Source: Diphasiastrum complanatum (lineage: Eukaryota; Streptophyta; Lycopodiopsida; Lycopodiales; Lycopodiaceae). From it: 64,000 bases of DNA. The stretch spans positions 34,787,683 through 34,851,682 of the forward strand of contig CM055101.1 of assembly GCA_029204225.1 (NCBI GenBank). The letters are read 5' to 3'. Below the pieces are notes generated by a model that was given only the letters and a program-made list of their open reading frames with translations, was not told the origin of the DNA and ran no database searches. Below are positions 59,561 to 64,000 of this stretch, piece by piece (within the stretch, counting starts at the first letter, position 1; each line of letters begins with the position of its first letter). The position numbers and the translations under genes were made by a program.

Positions 59561-60119
59561 ATGTCATTATTTCCTTACCATGGGCCCACAAACGCTATGT
59601 ATTTTCAAGACCCATGATGTATTTTCAAGATTCTATCTATGAGAGTTAAGTATGTTTAAGATTTCATCCATGAGAATTTTTTATTTTGAGGGCTAAAAAT
59701 TACAACCAATCAAAATAAAAGAAAATAATGAGGTTCTATTATGCCCTAGGTAATGGTGGTCTCCAAACTCAATTTGAACCATTGATTCATGTAAGATATG
59801 AGTAGACACATTATGGATTATGAAAATAGCTGGACAATCAGAACAAAATGTGCATTCCATTTGTATGCACCAGCAAATGCATTTATGTGTTTGCAAGTTG
59901 CAAACTTGCAAATGTGTTTGGTGGTTACTCTTATCCACGATTAGATTACAATAGTCATCTATGCACAATCTACATTTGTGCGGATGAGTGTACAAGAAGA
60001 TAGTGTGGAGTTGTTGTGCTGTCTATAGTAGATCGTGGCAACTATTGTCATTGCGAGGTAGTTGCACATTATAGGAAGTGAACGTGAAGGCTTCAACTAT
60101 TCAAAGTTGAGCACATCAT
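59561..60119. other. no gene recognised
   Basis: It may include the distal part of the copia element 10 LTR, whose end could not be fixed. TTGCAAGTTGCAAACTTGCAAA at about 59890-59911 is a short perfect-looking palindromic run. Confidence 0.4.
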
Positions 60120-60369
60120 TGCCGATGGTCGATTAAGTCGGGACAGTATGATCTTCGACGTTAGTCAAGAGAGTCGACAATTTGGGCCTCCCGATAAGTT
60201 GGCTAAGTTGACAAGTTGTGTAAGTCGGACAAGTCGAGTGTCTCTTTTAAGCATTTCACCGATAATAAGGTATTTTTGCATATTGTGTGACAATGCATGT
60301 AAAACTGCAACAATAGGAATGGAACTATATTAACATAGGATCTAGGAGAGTAGAGGAATAAATCCAACA
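60120..60369 (-). repeat. 3' LTR (start) of copia element 10
   Basis: On the minus strand it starts TGTTGGATTTATTCCTCTAC, near-identical to the LTR start at 12203 on the plus strand. The polypurine tract CGAGGGG lies at 60370-60376. The other LTR end could not be located, so the left limit is nominal. Confidence 0.6.
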
Positions 60370-60376
60370 CCCCTCG

Positions 60377-62841
60377 TTAATTTGGATCCGTGAATGTCTT
60401 GATCTTTAGAATAAGCAATGCACAAAATTTGTTGTGTGCACCAATGCTCAATGCCTTGGTAAACACATTTGCAATCATGTGATAGTACGTTAAGCTTACT
60501 TCTATGTCGAGAACCTTACCCCTGACATAGTGATATCAAATCTCAATGCGCTTACTCCTAGAGTGAAATCTAGGGTTGGCCAATAGGGCAATGACACTCT
60601 GATTATCACAAAATACAATTGTCGGTGTGTATTGATTCAGACTAATATCTAACAGTAAATTTCTCAACCAGTATGTTTATTTAATATCTTGGGAAGCAGC
60701 AATGTACTCTGCTTCTGTAGACTCTAGAGGAAAGAGCAATAGAGATTTGCTTACGACTGTTCCAAGAGATAGGACCGTTGTTGTATCTACATCAGATTCT
60801 CCTCCCCATCTTGCATCAGAATATCCACTGAGTCGATTGTCGTTGTTGACTTCCCCATAGCAAATGCACTAGTCCATTGTAGCTTGAATATATCTCATGA
60901 CTCTTATAAGAGCCTTCCAATGGGTGGTGCTAGGATTAGCCATGGATTGGCTTAGTGAGCTGACTGCAAAAGTAATATCAGGTCTTGTGCAGACCATTGC
61001 ATACATGAGAGATCCAAGTATCGATTGATATGGATATTCTCTCATCTGCTCCTCTTCTTGCTTGGTCTAAGGACATTGGTCCTTCGACAATAGCAGGCCT
61101 GGATCCATCGATGAGTAAGCTAATTTACAATTGACCAGATTATCTTTGATAAGAGTATTGCGAAGATATTTTTGTTGTCTCACTCTGTCTCTGTGGATTT
61201 GAATACCTAGATAGTAGTAAGCTTCGTCCAAATTGGTCATGTCGAATTTGAAAGACAACATCTATTTGGCATCCTTCACCTAATCGATATTGTTGTTGAA
61301 AAGCAACATGTTGTCGACATACAATTAGGTAATGATAATGAAATCATGTTGCACTGACATGAAATAAACATTGGAATCGACAGTGCTTGGTTGAAAACAG
61401 TGGTGGATGAGGAATGTGTTGATCCTCTGAAACCAAGCTCTTGCTAATTACTTCAATCCATAAAGTGCTTTATGGAGTTTACAAATATAATGCTTCATAC
61501 CTTTGAGGATGTGTCCCTTAGGCTATAACATATTGATGTCTTCTTCGATGACTCCATTGAGGTAAGCTGATGTACTTTGAGGTTGGCAGTAGTAGCATAC
61601 GATAGGAGAGTTCGGATCAATAAATGCTTGAATACTGGACTAAAAGTCTCGTTGTAGTTGATATTCGGGATATGAGCAAATCCTCTTGCCACTAGTCGGG
61701 CCTTCCTTCGGTCAATACCTCCATTGGAATTATACTTGATCTTAAAGACCCATTTGCAATCAATAAGATTGCTGCCAACAGGTGGTTTGACTAATGAACC
61801 TGTTTGGTTCTTGATCAAAGAGGAATACTCTCTATCCATTGCTTCTCTCCAGAGATCAGACTTTGGTTGGCTTAGTTTCTCTTCGACAGTAGTCAGTTCC
61901 TAAATTAAAAGATAGACAGACTCATCAATATACCTTGTGGGTTGTGAGCGCACTCGGTTCAATCTTCTTGGAGGTAGCGTCAGTTCATGATCCAATCCTT
62001 GGACTTGTTGTTGCTCAACAGTATCTTTTTTTGACTCGCTGTCGAATAGCTTATCGACTATTGGCATGCTTGAATCAGAGGCTCGAATTGTCAGTTCGCA
62101 TGGAACTTTATTCTTGTCTTTGAAGTCGATGAATTGATCCTCAATAAAGAATGTATCCCTGCTGAATAAAATCTGTTGGGTATTGGGGTCGTACAGTTTA
62201 TGAGTGTTTCAGAGGAAGCATATCCTATCAGGATGGTCTTGAGACCTTGGAAATCAAATTTCTTCCTTGTCTCCTTCAAGATCTGCACATAGGCGATGCA
62301 TCCGAATACTCGTAGGTTTTTCACTAAAGGCTTAGATCCTGTCCAAATCTCATGTGGTGTTTTGCTTGAGAGGGCCTGGTCGAACCTCTATTCTGAATGT
62401 AAGCTACACTGGAGACAGCTTCAAACCAGAAACTCTTTGGTAAAGATGCATGAGCCAGCATGCATTTGGCTGACTTGTAAGGGTACGATTCTTCCTCTTG
62501 GCTAAGCCGTTTGATTGACATGAATAGGGAGTAATAAACTGATATTCGATGTCTTGGATCTGGAAGTACTCCTTGAATTCAGTAGGGATATATTCTCCAC
62601 CATTGTCGGACCTTAGGGCTTTAATCTTCTTGCCAGTTTCTTTCTCTACACGCTCCTTGAAGATTTTGAAGCAATTGAAGGCTTCTGATTTCTTCTTGAT
62701 GAAGTCCTTCTGGAAAATTCATCAACAAAAGTGATGAAGCACGTTGCATCCTTTAATGATGGATTATACATTGGGCCACATATGTCTGTATGTACAACAT
62801 CTAATAATGCTCTAGCAACTTTGTTACGAGCTCGTAACCAG
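60377..62841 (-). pseudogene. copia element 10: integrase, RT, RNase H, broken
   Basis: Minus strand from 62841: the end of GAG-pre-integrase, the integrase first Asp (VVHTDICGPMYNPSLKDATC), the second motif near 62590, then KSAKCMLAHASLPKSFWFEA, LRVFGCIAYVQILKETRKKF, the linker, RT (KNQTGSLVKPPVGSNLIDCK; WVFKIKYNSNGGIDRRKARL; NYNETFSPVFKH), the catalytic box as YVDN at about 61310 where the family has YVDD, DMTNLDEAYYYLGIQIHRD, and RNase H to the LTR. Stops and frameshifts are throughout. It is truncated on the right by the LTR at 62842. Gag and protease would lie beyond and are not seen. Confidence 0.85.
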
Positions 62842-63179
62842 TGCCGAACCCTAGAGAACACAGATAGGTCAGATACCACAGTCAGGGTCGTGTCCAGCGT
62901 ACATGACCAACAAGGCAAGACAGTGTGAGTAGTGTGCCCCAGCACGGTCCATAGCTATGGCGGGCCTAACACAGCCTAGGGACCCTGTCAGCAGGATAGG
63001 GCCCCCAGTTGGGTCCCGACGTGCAGTCGGCCACGTCAGTGCCACGTGGCCGACACTTGGCAGTAGCATGCTACCAGTCCTCACACTGGGCTAGGAGGGG
63101 CTTACTCTATATCAGGGAGTAGGCAAGGTTGGGTGGATCAGTTAGTGTTTGCCCTACTGTGGTGTTAGGATCTATTACA
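62842..63179 (+). repeat. 5' LTR of retroelement 11, GC-rich
   Basis: 338 bp with ends TGCCGAACCC and GATCTATTACA, placed between the break in copia element 10 and a primer site. It contains GTGCCACGTGGCCGAC (CACGTG core in a longer palindrome). Base composition is much richer in GC than the neighbouring LTRs. The matching 3' LTR lies outside the window. Confidence 0.75.
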
Positions 63180-63180
63180 C

Positions 63181-63193
63181 TGGTATCAGAGCC
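63181..63193 (+). promoter_or_regulatory. primer-binding site of retroelement 11
   Basis: TGGTATCAGAGCC, a perfect initiator-Met match one base after the LTR. Confidence 0.9.
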
Positions 63194-63980
63194 ATCTCCA
63201 TCCTAGGGAGTTTAGGACAGCAATAGAGAAAGCTATCAGAAGATAGGAAGTGTTTCTTAGATTCTCAGAGAGGAATAGAGGAGGAGGATCGTTGTAGGAG
63301 CAGCCTTCAAACTTCTGATTTCCACTGAGAAATCACAGTAGCAAGGAGTCAGATTCCAAGTGTAGGTAACTCGCTGAAAAAACAGCTGTTTCTCACTGAC
63401 TTCAGAGGATTCTTCGTAGTTTTCGCAGCGAAATTAGAGTAGGAAGAAGCCAGCACCTCCATCGCTGTACAGTCAGAGACCTACATCCGATTTCCAGGGA
63501 AAAAGTTACTGGTTTTCAGCGAGTTGGAAGCCAAAAAAGAGGAGCAGGGCCAGCGCTGCCAGTGCTTCTGAAAATCTGGTTTTTCAACAAGTTTTTGGGC
63601 CCCAACGTCAGAGATTTGGAGCAAGAGGATTTCTACCAGATCAGCGAGTAGGAGACTTCTGAAATTTCAGAACTCAGAAGGGTTTTTGGACTTCAGATTT
63701 GTCTTTTTGTGGACAAGTTGGATTGCAATCAGACCAGCGAGCTACTATCATCAAAAACCGGGAAATTTAGCACCGTTTTGAAGCTTCAAACTGGCATTTT
63801 TCGGAACAGCAGGTCTGAAATTTTGGGGAAAAGAGCTGAAAGAGTTCCTCTTCATTCTTTCTTTGGAAGTACAGTCCTCAGAAACAGCTAAGTCATCTTT
63901 CCTTTCCCTTGTACAGTTGTAAATTAGTCTTTTAGACTTTTTTCCTTCAGAAGTTAAGGTAGCTCTCTTTCACTTTCGAA
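63194..63980 (+). other. leader of retroelement 11
   Basis: About 790 bp between primer site and the first plausible gag ATG. A 60-codon open frame at 63709-63891 is not recognised. Confidence 0.5.
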
Positions 63981-64000
63981 GATGACCACTCCTCAGGGAC
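63981..64000 (+). CDS. possible gag start of retroelement 11, cut by the window edge
   Basis: The ATG at 63981 (ATGACCACTCCTCAGGGAC, MTTPQG) is followed only by the window end. It is the expected place for gag given LTR, primer site and leader upstream. Copia or gypsy type cannot be told from six codons. Confidence 0.35.

Overview
The window is nuclear DNA from a land plant with a retrotransposon-rich genome. The evidence is a chloroplast-type glyceraldehyde-3-phosphate dehydrogenase gene (GapA) with a transit peptide and four spliceosomal introns, many LTR elements primed by the plant initiator-Met tRNA (TGGTATCAGAGC), LINE, SINE and Helitron remnants, and long dinucleotide microsatellites. 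The species cannot be named from this. A non-angiosperm vascular plant (fern or gymnosperm) is a guess only. I see no prokaryotic or organellar gene set.

The only host gene I can support is GapA, on the minus strand (16032-19952), in an island with little transposon coding DNA (about 13.3-20.9 kb). Its five exons join in frame to 418 codons, and intron 1 carries a tRNA-derived SINE-like fragment. Everything else I recognise is mobile DNA in successive layers.

0-5 kb: a LINE 3' end, then a minus-strand copia fragment cut by the 5' LTR of a plus-strand copia element whose leader has an 84-bp triple tandem repeat. 5-8.9 kb: a chromodomain gypsy element whose protease piece is inverted relative to RT-integrase and whose 3' end is a large LTR palindrome. 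8.9-13.3 kb: a copia remnant and a copia element lacking gag, protease and integrase. 20.9-30.8 kb: a copia element with both LTRs that has taken in two further copia elements. 32-36 kb: an unidentified coding repeat and a copia element with an RT deletion. 36.8-44 kb: a very young, intact copia element (37608-43468, 1316-codon open frame, LTRs 653 bp each with one difference seen, CTCAC target duplication) inside an older relative. 44.5-47.5 kb: a decayed Helitron-type Rep/helicase gene with a short LINE RT patch in it. 48-51 kb: largely featureless. 51-54.9 kb: a copia element and a scrambled copia mosaic. 55-57.5 kb: an unidentified pseudogene related to the one at 32 kb, and a direct/inverted repeat cluster. 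59-62.8 kb: an unidentified ORF and a minus-strand copia element. 62.8 kb to the edge: the 5' LTR, primer site, leader and probable gag start of an element that runs out of the window.

Of the retroelements, only the 37.6-43.5 kb element looks able to make its own proteins. The rest carry stops, frameshifts, deletions or missing LTRs, and show repeated internal deletion, strand switching and patch insertion, as expected of error-prone break repair and aberrant reverse transcription. Coordinates of decayed elements are approximate unless a terminal motif is quoted.
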